Below are positions 24,604 to 35,590 of a stretch of 64,000 bases of DNA, piece by piece. Origin of the DNA: Tritrichomonas musculus (lineage: Eukaryota; Parabasalia; Tritrichomonadida; Tritrichomonadidae); the NCBI GenBank assembly GCA_039105265.1, contig JAPFFF010000019.1, forward strand, positions 2,512,501-2,576,500. Direction: 5' to 3'. The notes under the pieces are model-generated. The model saw only the letters and a program-made list of their open reading frames with translations, did no database searches and had not been told where the DNA came from. The position numbers were made by a program, and so were the translations under genes. Position 1 is the stretch's first letter. Every line of letters begins with the position of its first letter.

Positions 24604-27600
24604 ATGGCTTTCAACCAAAATTCATTTACCAATTTTACTAACAACGATATTGTTGAATTCATCAATACTATTAATCAAGGACTTAATGAAAATCTTGATA
24701 TTGCAGATACTCGTCGATTTAGAGGAGGTGCTCGATTACGAAATATAAGAACTCTGGTTAATTATCTTAATCAACATAACGCTCAACAAATCATTGATCC
24801 TAATTTTGATGATAATGATTTTCAAGAAAATCTTGATCAATTCATAATTCATGAACAAAATCGTCGTCAATATGAACAAAATTATCTAGATATCTTAAAT
24901 CGTGAAACAAATAATGAAAATGAGTTGAACCAAACATATACTCAATATTACAACAAACAACACGAATTAAATAAATCTTATGAACGAAATTATCAAGATA
25001 TCTTAAATCGTGAAGTTGTAAGTGATGATGAAACAAATGAAGAAAATATTCAATACTTTGAACGTCAAGCTGAAATTGAAAATGCAATTAAAAGGGCTTA
25101 TGAAGCAGTTGATAATGCAATTAATTTGATAAACAAATCCAAACCAAATCTCAAGAAAGTTGAACCAAAACTCATTAAAGATAAATCCCATTTACTTGAA
25201 TATTATATTCCTGAAAATGAAGAATTATATGAATATATTGATAAATTTAATCACAAATTCGTATCGAAAAACAATGATTTCCTAATTATTAATGAACCTC
25301 ATGATTTAGATAAAGCAGTTGAGATTTGGGATTATTATAATTCATTCCCTTCATCCAAAGTAGTTAACAGAATTGATGATAATTGTCCTATCATAACATA
25401 TTATTTCAATCAAATTTCATCGTTAGATGATATTTATGAATCATTACAAGAAGTATTTTCAAAAGAAATCAAACCATTTAAATTACATTTTCAATTATCT
25501 GGTGTATTTGAAACTCCAAAATTTGATTTTGAGAATGATTTTGAACTATATGAATATGAAGCGAAAAATATTATTTGGAAGAATTATCGAGAATCAATTC
25601 CAACATTAATACAACTTCCTCAAGACATTGAAATTGTAAAATTATATATTGAATCAGTTCTTCATTCTTATGAAACATCACAATCTAACACTAAATTAAC
25701 AATTGTTGGTTCAATTGCTTTTACAATATCAAGAATGATTAAAATCACTGGTAAGATTAATGGTTTACCTGATGTTTTCACCAAATCTCGTTCAATTATT
25801 GTTGATAATGTTGATGATAATTTATGTTGGTATCGTGCTGTGTCAATCTGTTTGAACCCTAAATTGATTTCTGCAACTGAGAAGAGAAGAACACAATTCG
25901 CAAAACAAATGTTATTAAAGAAATATGGAATCGAATATTCAAATCACATGACAAACGATGAACGTGAAAAATCAAATAAAATTCTTAATGAATTTAATGG
26001 ACTTGACATATATGAAATGAAATCTGAAGCTGAAGAACTGAAACTCAATATTAATATATATGACTATATTGAATCAATTAAGCAATATAATATTACTAAT
26101 CAATGGAAATATAATGACTCAAATGATTTTCATTCAATGCTTCTATTCTCAAAGGGTAACATTCTTCACATCATGTTTATCAAACCGGATGGTGTTGAAA
26201 CTCTTACAAACATACTTATTTGTCCCAAATGTCGTTCATACTCAACTCAAAAAAAGCATAAATCATATTTATTGAAGCATATGAAATTATGTGATGGAAC
26301 TTTCAAAAAGAACTTCATTCCAAACAAAGAACCACTTCCATTCTGCCCACATATACTTAACAATCCTGTTTATGAATATTGTTTGGCGCATCAATTAGAA
26401 TGGAAACCTAACATTTATTATATAACTTATGATTTTGAAACAATGGAACAAGTTATTGAAGAATCAATTGGCAAATCTGTTACAATCAACTCACGTTTGA
26501 TTCCTCTTTCAGTTGCTTCATGTGTTAAATCTGCTAATGGATTAACAACAAAACATTTCGATATAAGGACTGAAAACTTCATTCCAAAATGGATTAAATG
26601 GTTGTTTGATATGTCAATTTCAATATATAACGACAAAATCAATTATGCCAAATCACTTCTGAAACTTGATTCTGTCAAAGAATTACTCAAAATTGATAAA
26701 AATTTGAATGTCATAACTGTTTTCGGATTCAATTCTTCAAGATTTGATTCAAATTTATTCAAAAATTATTTCAATTATCATTTCGGAACATTAAGTTGGC
26801 ACGCTACTGATTTAATTGGAACTGCTAGTTCATTAAAACAATTCATATTAACTTCACCAAATTATGAAACAAAATTACGTTTTATTGATGCTCAATCATT
26901 TGTTGCAGGAGGTACATTAAAACAATTTGGGACTGATTTTGGTCAAAGTGAATCATCTGTAATATCGCATGACAATCTAAGATTGTCCTGGGTCCAAAGG
27001 GCCAAAAGCGAGAAAGGAATCTTTCCATATGAGTCTATCAACTCAAATAATTACAATGAAGTCTTATCGAAATCAGAATCGTTTTCATACAATGATTTCT
27101 ACAGTTATCTGAATCAATCTAACCCCTTAACTAAGGATGAATATCAAACTTACCTTGAGGATTCCAAAAATTATAAAACAAGGTGGGATTACTTACTTGC
27201 TTACAATGATAATGATGTTGAAATGATGATTAAACCTATTGATTATTTGATTGAGTTAAACGCTCAATATAACGTTGATTTGATATCAAATTTATCACTT
27301 TCGAAGAATGCATCATGTATTAAATATGCTCTTGCATACAAAGATTTTAACCCAAATGGCAATTATAATGTTATACATAATTTAACAACATTTGTTCCTG
27401 ATGAACAATGGTGGAAATACAAATGCTCAAATTATTTCGATCAAGATTCAAAATATAATACAAAATTGCAAAACAAAATCAATTCTCTGTCAAAAAAATC
27501 AGTTCTGACTGATAATGAAAGAACCAAAATTGACATATGGAATTCAAAAATGAGAGATTTGTCGAAATGCATCTCTCAATCTGATTTCAAAGAGTTCATG

Positions 27601-29406
27601 AAACGTTATGAAAATGAGAATTTTTGTTACCTTTGTGGTGAGCATTTCACTTATCAAAACAAACCAACTCTTGATCGAATTGATAATAACATCGGTCATG
27701 AATTAAATAATTGTAAATTTGCTTGTTCTGGATGTAATTGTTTACGTAATCGTAATGATGAATGTATAACTCGATTGAGGATTCAATTGAAGAAATTTTG
27801 TTCTGAAAATCATCTCCCAACATTAATTAACGATGAAGATGAGTATCATTCAATCCGAAAATCAATTACAGGAGGTATTTCCAATGTACTTCATCGAATG
27901 AATCTTAGAGGAATTACTCATATAAATAAATATCGTTTCGATGCAATTCATAATAAAATTATATCATATGATACTGAATATGTTATAACACATGTTGTTG
28001 GAATTGATTTTAATTCTCTTTACCCATCATCATTTGGATCTATCAAACATTCATTTAATAAATATCATGGTGGAATTATGTTTATGCCAGGTAGATTTCT
28101 AAATCGTTATAACGTTTATGATGAAAATGGTGTTAAAAACAACAAAATTTATGACATTTGTTACAAAATCATCACTTCAAAAACAAGATTTGACAATAAA
28201 TTTCCAGATAAATTATTTTATGCAGAAGTGAAACTTGTATGCCCAAAATCGAAAATCAATTATTTCATTAATTTTCCACCTGTATTTCGGAGTATCAACA
28301 TCAAAAACAATAAAGAAACAATTGGTTCTTACATGTATGATTATATGGAATCAAATAAATTGGCTTCAATCGATAAAGAAGAACGTAAATTAACAATGCT
28401 TCTTGATACTCATGGTGAGTATATGTGTTTTTCAAATTATTATTTGTGGTTCTTGTTGGACCATGGTTTAATAATTGATGATATCAAATCGGTTTCAACA
28501 TATGAATGTCACAATGGATTCAACAACTTCGTTACAGAATTCATGAAAAAACGTCAAAACATATTATCTGGAAAGGAATCTGGTACTGAGAAGTTTTATA
28601 AAATGTGTTTGAATGGTTCTTACGGATATGATGGAATGAACACTGAAAAGTATTCAAAAATCAAAATTTGTGACAAAAATCAAACATATCGTGCAATAAT
28701 ATCTGATTCATACATGAATGGTGCAAAACTAAATGATGACAATTATCTTGTTCAATCAAATCCGAAACATTATCGATGCACAACTTGTTTACAAGAATCA
28801 CTTTGGACCCTTGATAACAGTAAGTATTGGTACTTAACGTTTTATTATGATTTTATGAATAAATGTCTTGATATGAACCGAATTCATGTAAATACTTGTG
28901 AAACCGATTCATTCTACTTCTCTGTTGCTGGCAACCCAAATGAACCCATCAATCAAGAATTCAAATACGTAATCAAAAACAAGGAATTCTATGATAAACA
29001 CATTTACGAATTCATGCCGAACCCAAATATTGGAACAGTTGATGACACAAAAAAATTACTTGGTTGTTGTGTTGAAAAATATGGTGAAAATCAAGTTGCA
29101 TTGTGCCCTAAATGTTATTCAATATGGTCTGAAAACATTACTAAATCAATCAAATTAAAAGGTTTGTCACTCAAAAAGAATGATATTAACAAAGATGATT
29201 ACATTGATTCTATCATTAATGGTACAATCAAACTTGGAAAGAATATTAATTTACAAATGAATAACAATCAAATGAGTAAGGTAACAACCAAAAAAATTGC
29301 TGTCAATGCAACTCATACAAAAATGATAACATTATCAAATCAATCTTGTGTTCCTTTTATATTCGGATTGAGTGCAAATGATGTTGTCATTAACAATATG
29401 GACTAA
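24604..29406 (+). CDS. Protein-primed family B DNA polymerase of element C (1600 aa)
   Basis: Close relative of the D polymerase. In order: a repetitive helical N-terminus with YEQNY/YERNY blocks; an OTU-like segment with DDNLCWYR (Cys near 408) and ILHIMFI; a CPKC zinc finger near 539; exonuclease motifs YDFETME (about 609), NSSRFDS (about 709) and YNDNDVE (about 867); an HNH-like segment CYLCGEHF...CSGCN (about 1008-1045); polymerase motifs DFNSLYP (about 1134) and NGSYGYDG (about 1336), and KCYSIW near 1501. A pair of mini-hairpins at 26971-27003 adds residues absent from the other two polymerases. The gene fills most of the element. Confidence 0.9.
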   Translation: MAFNQNSFTNFTNNDIVEFINTINQGLNENLDIADTRRFRGGARLRNIRTLVNYLNQHNAQQIIDPNFDDNDFQENLDQFIIHEQNRRQYEQNYLDILNRETNNENELNQTYTQYYNKQHELNKSYERNYQDILNREVVSDDETNEENIQYFERQAEIENAIKRAYEAVDNAINLINKSKPNLKKVEPKLIKDKSHLLEYYIPENEELYEYIDKFNHKFVSKNNDFLIINEPHDLDKAVEIWDYYNSFPSSKVVNRIDDNCPIITYYFNQISSLDDIYESLQEVFSKEIKPFKLHFQLSGVFETPKFDFENDFELYEYEAKNIIWKNYRESIPTLIQLPQDIEIVKLYIESVLHSYETSQSNTKLTIVGSIAFTISRMIKITGKINGLPDVFTKSRSIIVDNVDDNLCWYRAVSICLNPKLISATEKRRTQFAKQMLLKKYGIEYSNHMTNDEREKSNKILNEFNGLDIYEMKSEAEELKLNINIYDYIESIKQYNITNQWKYNDSNDFHSMLLFSKGNILHIMFIKPDGVETLTNILICPKCRSYSTQKKHKSYLLKHMKLCDGTFKKNFIPNKEPLPFCPHILNNPVYEYCLAHQLEWKPNIYYITYDFETMEQVIEESIGKSVTINSRLIPLSVASCVKSANGLTTKHFDIRTENFIPKWIKWLFDMSISIYNDKINYAKSLLKLDSVKELLKIDKNLNVITVFGFNSSRFDSNLFKNYFNYHFGTLSWHATDLIGTASSLKQFILTSPNYETKLRFIDAQSFVAGGTLKQFGTDFGQSESSVISHDNLRLSWVQRAKSEKGIFPYESINSNNYNEVLSKSESFSYNDFYSYLNQSNPLTKDEYQTYLEDSKNYKTRWDYLLAYNDNDVEMMIKPIDYLIELNAQYNVDLISNLSLSKNASCIKYALAYKDFNPNGNYNVIHNLTTFVPDEQWWKYKCSNYFDQDSKYNTKLQNKINSLSKKSVLTDNERTKIDIWNSKMRDLSKCISQSDFKEFMKRYENENFCYLCGEHFTYQNKPTLDRIDNNIGHELNNCKFACSGCNCLRNRNDECITRLRIQLKKFCSENHLPTLINDEDEYHSIRKSITGGISNVLHRMNLRGITHINKYRFDAIHNKIISYDTEYVITHVVGIDFNSLYPSSFGSIKHSFNKYHGGIMFMPGRFLNRYNVYDENGVKNNKIYDICYKIITSKTRFDNKFPDKLFYAEVKLVCPKSKINYFINFPPVFRSINIKNNKETIGSYMYDYMESNKLASIDKEERKLTMLLDTHGEYMCFSNYYLWFLLDHGLIIDDIKSVSTYECHNGFNNFVTEFMKKRQNILSGKESGTEKFYKMCLNGSYGYDGMNTEKYSKIKICDKNQTYRAIISDSYMNGAKLNDDNYLVQSNPKHYRCTTCLQESLWTLDNSKYWYLTFYYDFMNKCLDMNRIHVNTCETDSFYFSVAGNPNEPINQEFKYVIKNKEFYDKHIYEFMPNPNIGTVDDTKKLLGCCVEKYGENQVALCPKCYSIWSENITKSIKLKGLSLKKNDINKDDYIDSIINGTIKLGKNINLQMNNNQMSKVTTKKIAVNATHTKMITLSNQSCVPFIFGLSANDVVINNMD
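26971..27003. repeat. Paired tri-loop mini-hairpins inside pPolB
   Basis: GACAATC-TAA-GATTGTC (26971-26987), spacer CTG, GGTCC-AAA-GGGCC (26991-27003, one G-T pair). It is in frame and encodes HDNLRLSWVQRAK-type residues with no counterpart in the A and D polymerases. Confidence 0.8.
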
Positions 29407-29988
29407 TTGATTGATAACATTTGCGTGTGAATTCAATCGTTGCTCATTTGATTCATTTTTTTGTTCAATTAATGCGATTCTGGAACAAATTTTACAAAAC
29501 TTGTTAATTAATTCATTTAGTTCATTTGTGATACTTTTATTCATTTCATGCATCTCAGAACGAAATTCATCAAATGAATCATCGAGTTTGTTTTGTCTTT
29601 GCGTAACAGTTTGTTTATTCAATTCTGCTTTAGTGGAATAAATAACAAGAATTCCGTTGCGTGATGTAAATTTGTAATTCTCTAACGGGAATTGTTTGTT
29701 CAATTTCTTTGGATCCAATTTTTGGATTTCTGTATTATCACGAATCATCTTACGTGCTGTTTGTAAATCATTTCTTTCAATTGCATTATAAAACAATTTT
29801 ATAATATTGGGTGAAGAATTTGTTTTTAAATCGCAAGCGAAGCTTGAGTCCACTTTGTGGACGAGACCTTCTGTCGAGTCTTGCTTTAGCAAGTCATCTT
29901 GGTTATTATTTTCAGATATTTGTTCAACGCTGATATTGTCATCTGAGTTGTTAAATTGAGTATCTGAATCTGATGTAGAATAATCCAT
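29335..29988 (-). CDS. Coiled-coil protein unique to element C (217 aa)
   Basis: The only other gene of C. It converges on pPolB and overlaps its 3' end by 72 bp. The N-terminus is acidic and Ser/Asp/Asn-rich, the middle (residues about 55-110) is a small globular region (LFYNAIERNDLQTARKMI), and the C-terminal 100 residues are a coiled coil (DDSFDEFRSEMHEMNKSITN). No homologue is recognised in the other elements. Mini-hairpins at 29834-29862 lie in the coding part. A role as terminal protein, end binder or replication partner is conceivable only because nothing else is encoded. Confidence 0.6.
   Translation of the reverse strand: MDYSTSDSDTQFNNSDDNISVEQISENNNQDDLLKQDSTEGLVHKVDSSFACDLKTNSSPNIIKLFYNAIERNDLQTARKMIRDNTEIQKLDPKKLNKQFPLENYKFTSRNGILVIYSTKAELNKQTVTQRQNKLDDSFDEFRSEMHEMNKSITNELNELINKFCKICSRIALIEQKNESNEQRLNSHANVINQLVHIVNDNIICTQSEYKRNTRLI
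29834..29862. repeat. Paired tri-loop mini-hairpins inside the 217-aa gene
   Basis: CAAGC-GAA-GCTTG (29834-29846), one base, GTCCAC-TTT-GTGGAC (29848-29862). A further CTTGC-TTTA-GCAAG lies at 29880-29893. Confidence 0.8.
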
Positions 29989-30142
29989 TATTTGTGTTGT
30001 AATAAAAGTGCAAAAATGATTACAATAAAATCATTATGATGTTGATTTACAATTTAAATTGATTTATGATTCATCAAATTTAATCAAATATTGTTAAAAT
30101 AAATTAAAATTAATTAAGTTCTTTTATAATAATTCGATTAAA

Positions 30143-30436
30143 TGATTCGGCACATAGTGCCTTAGGACAACTTTGTTGTCCGTTCTGTAAGCTGCGTATC
30201 ATCTAATTAGATTTGTACATCAATTATATAATTCAGTTTGAGAATTTAATAGGTGAGCTAGTTGGTGAGAATTGAGGTGAGAATTCACTTTTCAATAAAT
30301 TCTATTATTTGTGTCTATATTAGTGTTATGAATTAATGTTGTATACAACCCTTTGGGTTGTCTGGCTCGCTGCGCGAGCTAATTGATTTGATAATTGATT
30401 TGGTAATTAGTTTGATAATTAGTTTGATAATTAGTT
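30143..30436 (-). repeat. Right TIR of element C, inner part
   Basis: Reverse complement of 24184-24477, ending at the TTAGTT target of D (30431-30436). It repeats the same mini-hairpins in inverse order. Confidence 0.9.
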
Positions 30437-30700
30437 AGTAGTATATGTATGTTCGTATTGGTGGTCGAATAATTTTTCTAGGTCTCCCAATACCAGGAAC
30501 CAAGCTCAAAACCTCATTTTGAAAATTAACGAAAAACTTATCCACAGGGTTTAAATTTTAATTAGCCTCCATAATCTGTTGTAGAACAAGGCCTGTCATA
30601 AAGCGCTAAACACTCATTTTAAAATTTATTTCAAAGTTAATTTGGGATTTAAAATTTAAATAAGGGCTCCAGAATGAATCTGAGAACAAGTTATAAAATT
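30437..30700 (+). repeat. Left TIR of element D (264 bp)
   Basis: Matches 52324-52587 inverted, about 98% identical by eye. It is non-coding. DNA from here to the polymerase start at 30743 holds TATTTTTG at 30731-30738. Confidence 0.95.
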
Positions 30701-30730
30701 AATTTTTGAACTAATTTTTTTCCACATTTT

Positions 30731-30745
30731 TATTTTTGATAAATG
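30731..30745 (+). promoter_or_regulatory. TATTTTTG start-proximal motif before D pPolB
   Basis: TATTTTTG then ATAA and ATG at 30743. Confidence 0.5.
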
Positions 30746-33700
30746 GCTTTCAACCAAAATTCATTTATTGATTTTACTAATGACGATATTATTGAATCTA
30801 TTAATAATATTAATCAAGGACTTAATGAAAATCTTGAAATTGCAGATACTCGTCGATATCGAGGAGGTGCTAAATTACGAAATATCAGAACATTATATAC
30901 ATATCTTAATCAACATAATGCCCAACAAATAATTGGGCTTGATTTTAATAATAGTGATGATTTTCTGATAAAACTTGATAATTTCATAACTCATGAACAA
31001 AATCGTCGTCAATATGAACAAAATTATCTAGATTATATTAATAATGAATCGATTAATGATGATGAATTGAATGAAACATATAATCAATATTATAATAAAC
31101 AGCATGAATTAAATAAATCTTATGAACACAATTATCAAGATATATTAAATCGTGAATCATTTTATGAAGATGAACAACCAAATGAATCTGATTATCAATA
31201 TTTCAATGAACAACAACAACAAATCAATCAAGAATTTCATGATAAACAAGTTCGTGATGATAATAATTTCTTCAACAAATTTGATAAAAACGAATACAAA
31301 CAAATCAATTCTTTAGATGAACTTGTAAGAATTAATTCTCAGAACAAATTTGATAATCAATTGAAAAAAGAAAAACTTGAAAATGCAATTAAACGTGCTT
31401 ATGAAGCAGTCGATAATGCAATTAAATTAATTAAACAATATAATAAAGAAGAGAATCTCAAGAAAATTGAACAAAAAGAAATTCACGATAAATCCCATTT
31501 ACTTGAATATTACATTCCTGAAAACGAAGAATTATATGAATATCTTGATAAATTCAATAACAAATTTAAATCAAAACACAATGATTATCTTATGATTAAT
31601 GAACCACATGATTTTGATAAAGCAGTTGAGGTTTGGGATTATTATAACAACTATCCCGAAACAAATATTGCTCAGAAACAATACAATGGCTCCCCAATTG
31701 TTATTTATTATTTCAATCAAATCTCATCATTAAATCAAATCTTCGAATCATTGCAACAAGTATTTGATAGAGAACTAAAACCATTCAAAATTCATTTCCA
31801 ATTATCTGGTGTATTTGAATCTCCTACAGTTAATTTTGGTGAAGATTCTGATGAAAATAAATATGAATATGAGGCTCGTGAAATCAAATGGAGAAACTTT
31901 AAAGAATCAATTCCAATTATTGTAAATTCAATTCAGGACCTTGATTATGTTAAAATGTATATTGAATCGAATATCAATTCATATGAAACATCATCTTCAT
32001 CAACTAAATTAACAATCGTTGGTTCAATTTCATTTACTGTCTCACGAATGCGAAAGGTTACTGGACATATCAAAGATTTACCAGAAGAATTCATCAAAAA
32101 TGATTTTATTATATCTGACAATGAAGATGATAAATTATGTTTCTATCGATTTCTTGCAATCTGTTTGAGTGATATCATAATTGTAAATAATGTTGAAATA
32201 CATAAACTTGCAGACACTCAAAAATATCGAGTACAAGATAGAACTAAGGTTGCTAAAAAAATCCTTCTCAAAGAACATAACATTGAATATAACACCAAAA
32301 TTCCAAAACAAGGATTAAAGATTCTCAAAGAATTCAAAGGAGTAACAATGGAACAAATGGAAGAATTGTCTAAGAAATATCATCTCAATATTAATATATA
32401 TGAGTTCACTAAAAACGATAATTCTTCATATTATGACTTATCTGAACAATGGTTTTTCGATAAATCTTATCCAACTCATTCTGCATTACTTTTCTCGAAA
32501 GACCAAATTATTCATATTATGTATATTAAGAATCCTGAAAAACTAACTCAAATACATATTTGTCCAAAATGTCATTCATACACTCATCGAGGAGCTGAAA
32601 ATATGTTTAGATTTGAATCTCATGTCAAACATTGTGATGGAGTTTTCAAGAAGAACTTTATTCCAAACAAGGAACCACTTCCATTCTGTCCACATATCTT
32701 AAACAATCCAGTTTATGAATATTGTTTGGCATACGATTTAGAATGGAAACCTAACATTTATTATATGACATACGATTTTGAAACGATGGAACAATCAGTT
32801 AACAAATCGATTTCTGATTCAACTGTAATCAATTCACGTTTAATACCTCTTTCAGTTGCTTCATGTGTTAAATTATCTTCAGGATTAATTACAAAACACT
32901 TTTCACTAAGAGAGTCTGAAGAGTTTATTCCAGAATGGATTTCATGGTTGTTTGAACAATCGATGGAAGTACTGAATGATAAAATCGTTTATGACAAATC
33001 GTTTCTACCTGCTGATAAAATTTATGATATTGATACAAATATTTATACCATAACCGTTTTCGGATTTAATTCATCAAGATTTGATTCTAATTTGTTCAAG
33101 AAATATCTCAATCATTCACACTGGAAAGTTGAATCAAATTCATTAATTGGAACAATATCTTCATTAAAACAATTCATTCTCGTTTCAGACCACCTTCCAA
33201 CAAAATTACGATTCATTGATGCTCAATCATTTGTTGCTGGAGGTACATTAAAACAATTTGGTATTGATTTTGGTGGTGAAACTAATTCTGTGAAAGGTGT
33301 TTTCCCATATGAGGCTGTCAATTCATCAAACTACAATGAAGTATTATCTAAATCCGAACCATTTTCATACAACGACTTTGACAGCTATCTCAACCAAAAA
33401 AATCCACTCTCAGAATCTGATTATCAAATCTATCTCGAAGATGCTAAAAACTATAAAACACGATGGGATTACTTGCTTGCTTATAATGACAATGATGTTG
33501 AAATGATGATTAAACCAATTGACAATTTAATTCAACTCAATGCTCAATACAAAGTTGATTTGATATCCAATTTATCATTATCTAAGAATGCATCTTGTAT
33601 AAAATATGCTCTGGCATACAAGGATTTCAATCCTCATGAAAATTACAATCCTATACATAAATACAACGAATTCATTCCAAATCCTAAATGGTGGCAATTC

Positions 33701-35590
33701 AAATGTGAAAATTATTACAAACAAGATGAACGATACAATCTTACTCATAATCCTAAAAGAGACCTTTCAAAATGTGTTTCATCCAATGATTACAAAGAAT
33801 TTCTCAAACTTTACAATGACCCAATTAAAGGTAAATGTCATCTTTGTAAAGAGCATTTCACATATCAAAACAAACCAACTCTTGATAGAATTAACAATGA
33901 TATTGGACATGAATTTTCAAATTGTTTGTTGGCTTGCGCTGAATGCAATAAACTTCGAAAACGAGATGACCCAAAAATAACTGCATTGAGAATTCAATTA
34001 AAAAAATATTGCAAACTACATCATCTTCCAACTTTGATAAATAATGAAGATGAATATTATACAATTCGAAATGCAATTGCTGGTGGATTATCAAATGTAA
34101 TGCATCGTGTTAACATCAAAGGTGAAACTCATATCAACAAATTCCGTTACGACGGAATTAATAACAAGGTAATCTCTTATGAAACTCAAAACGTTCAAAC
34201 ACATATTCTTGGAATTGATTTCAATTCACTTTATCCTTCATCATTTTCATCAAATTCACATCCATTTATTAAGTACCATGGAGGAATTATGTTCATGCCA
34301 GGTGCTTTCATTCGAAGGATTGAAGCAAAGGATAAACAATCTCGAGAACGTTGTATGAAAATCATAACTTCAAAATCACGTTTTTCAAATAAACCAAATT
34401 ATGTTTTCTATGCTGTTGTGAAACTATCATGTCCCAAATCAAAAATCAATTATTTCATTAATTTCCCACCAGTATTTCGAAACATTAATATCACAAATAA
34501 TGAAGAAACAATTGGTTCATACATGTACAATTACATGAAATCAAACAATTTAAATTCAATCGATAAGGAAGAACGTAAATTAACAATGTTGCTTGACACA
34601 AATGGGGAATACATGGTTTTCTCAAATTATTACCTTTGGTTCCTTCTCGACCACGGATTGATAATCGATGATGTCAAATCTGTTTCACAATATGAATGTC
34701 ACACTGGATTCAACCAATTTGTTAATGAATTTATGAAAAAACGTCAGGATATCATATCTGGTAAATCAAAGGGGAATGAGAAGTTCTACAAAATCTCAAT
34801 GAATGGTTCTTATGGATATGATGGAATGAATACTGAGAAGTTCTCTAAAATCAAAATTTGTGATGCAAATAAGGCTTATCAATCAATTATATCACAAACT
34901 TATATGGGAGGTGCTCAATTAAATGATAACACATTTATGATACAACATTCTCCAAAATCATATCATTGTACAACTTGTTTACAAGAATCACTTTGGACAC
35001 TTGATAATGCCAAATTCTGGTATTTAACATTCTATTACGATTTCATGAATAAATGCTTGGACATGGATAAAATTCATTATATTGAAGGAGATACTGATTC
35101 AATGTACTATGCTGTTTCAGGTAATCCAAATGAACCTCCAACTCAATTATTCAATCATGTTATCAAAAACAAAGAATTCTATGACAAACATGTTTACGAA
35201 TTCATGCCAAACCCTTCAATTAATACAATCGAAGATGAAAAAAAGGTTCTTGGTTGTGCTATTGAAAAAACAGGTGAAAACATGATTGCTCTTGCACCCA
35301 AATGTTATACCATTTGGAATAATAATGGACAAACCAAATCTCTAAAATTAAAAGGAGTATCGCTTAAGAAGAATGTAATCAAATCATCTGATTATAAAGA
35401 TATTATTGAAAACAATTCTGTTAAACAAGGTAAGAATATTAATCTTCAAATGAATGGAAATCAAATGTCAAAATTGACTATTCAAAAAAATGCGTTAACT
35501 GGTTTACATACAAAAATGATTGTTTTAGAAAATAATTCATGTGCACCATTTGTTAAAGGAATTACTGCTAATGATTATATTATTCAATGA
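30743..35590 (+). CDS. Protein-primed family B DNA polymerase of element D (1615 aa)
   Basis: Replicative polymerase of the whole element. Order of parts: helical Asn/Gln/Glu-rich N-terminus (1-250) with YNQYYNKQHELNKSYE-type repeats; OTU-like segment DDKLCFYRF (Cys near 464) and IIHIMYI; zinc finger CPKCHSY (about 606); exonuclease motifs YDFETME (about 677), NSSRFDS (about 776) and YNDNDVE (about 914); HNH-like CHLCKEHF...CAECN (about 1031-1068); polymerase motifs DFNSLYP (about 1159), NGSYGYDG (about 1354), GDTDS (about 1449) and KCYTIW (about 1519). All core motifs are in place. It starts 42 bp inside the left TIR. Confidence 0.93.
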   Translation: MAFNQNSFIDFTNDDIIESINNINQGLNENLEIADTRRYRGGAKLRNIRTLYTYLNQHNAQQIIGLDFNNSDDFLIKLDNFITHEQNRRQYEQNYLDYINNESINDDELNETYNQYYNKQHELNKSYEHNYQDILNRESFYEDEQPNESDYQYFNEQQQQINQEFHDKQVRDDNNFFNKFDKNEYKQINSLDELVRINSQNKFDNQLKKEKLENAIKRAYEAVDNAIKLIKQYNKEENLKKIEQKEIHDKSHLLEYYIPENEELYEYLDKFNNKFKSKHNDYLMINEPHDFDKAVEVWDYYNNYPETNIAQKQYNGSPIVIYYFNQISSLNQIFESLQQVFDRELKPFKIHFQLSGVFESPTVNFGEDSDENKYEYEAREIKWRNFKESIPIIVNSIQDLDYVKMYIESNINSYETSSSSTKLTIVGSISFTVSRMRKVTGHIKDLPEEFIKNDFIISDNEDDKLCFYRFLAICLSDIIIVNNVEIHKLADTQKYRVQDRTKVAKKILLKEHNIEYNTKIPKQGLKILKEFKGVTMEQMEELSKKYHLNINIYEFTKNDNSSYYDLSEQWFFDKSYPTHSALLFSKDQIIHIMYIKNPEKLTQIHICPKCHSYTHRGAENMFRFESHVKHCDGVFKKNFIPNKEPLPFCPHILNNPVYEYCLAYDLEWKPNIYYMTYDFETMEQSVNKSISDSTVINSRLIPLSVASCVKLSSGLITKHFSLRESEEFIPEWISWLFEQSMEVLNDKIVYDKSFLPADKIYDIDTNIYTITVFGFNSSRFDSNLFKKYLNHSHWKVESNSLIGTISSLKQFILVSDHLPTKLRFIDAQSFVAGGTLKQFGIDFGGETNSVKGVFPYEAVNSSNYNEVLSKSEPFSYNDFDSYLNQKNPLSESDYQIYLEDAKNYKTRWDYLLAYNDNDVEMMIKPIDNLIQLNAQYKVDLISNLSLSKNASCIKYALAYKDFNPHENYNPIHKYNEFIPNPKWWQFKCENYYKQDERYNLTHNPKRDLSKCVSSNDYKEFLKLYNDPIKGKCHLCKEHFTYQNKPTLDRINNDIGHEFSNCLLACAECNKLRKRDDPKITALRIQLKKYCKLHHLPTLINNEDEYYTIRNAIAGGLSNVMHRVNIKGETHINKFRYDGINNKVISYETQNVQTHILGIDFNSLYPSSFSSNSHPFIKYHGGIMFMPGAFIRRIEAKDKQSRERCMKIITSKSRFSNKPNYVFYAVVKLSCPKSKINYFINFPPVFRNINITNNEETIGSYMYNYMKSNNLNSIDKEERKLTMLLDTNGEYMVFSNYYLWFLLDHGLIIDDVKSVSQYECHTGFNQFVNEFMKKRQDIISGKSKGNEKFYKISMNGSYGYDGMNTEKFSKIKICDANKAYQSIISQTYMGGAQLNDNTFMIQHSPKSYHCTTCLQESLWTLDNAKFWYLTFYYDFMNKCLDMDKIHYIEGDTDSMYYAVSGNPNEPPTQLFNHVIKNKEFYDKHVYEFMPNPSINTIEDEKKVLGCAIEKTGENMIALAPKCYTIWNNNGQTKSLKLKGVSLKKNVIKSSDYKDIIENNSVKQGKNINLQMNGNQMSKLTIQKNALTGLHTKMIVLENNSCAPFVKGITANDYIIQ

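Noticed and set aside
27620-27760. HNH-like segment of pPolB as an intein
   Set aside because: No intein splice-junction residues are seen and the segment is colinear in all three diverged polymerases.
30540-30548. TTATCCACA in the D terminal repeats, a perfect bacterial DnaA-box sequence
   Set aside because: A single nine-base match per TIR in AT-rich eukaryotic-type DNA; pPolB elements do not use DnaA.
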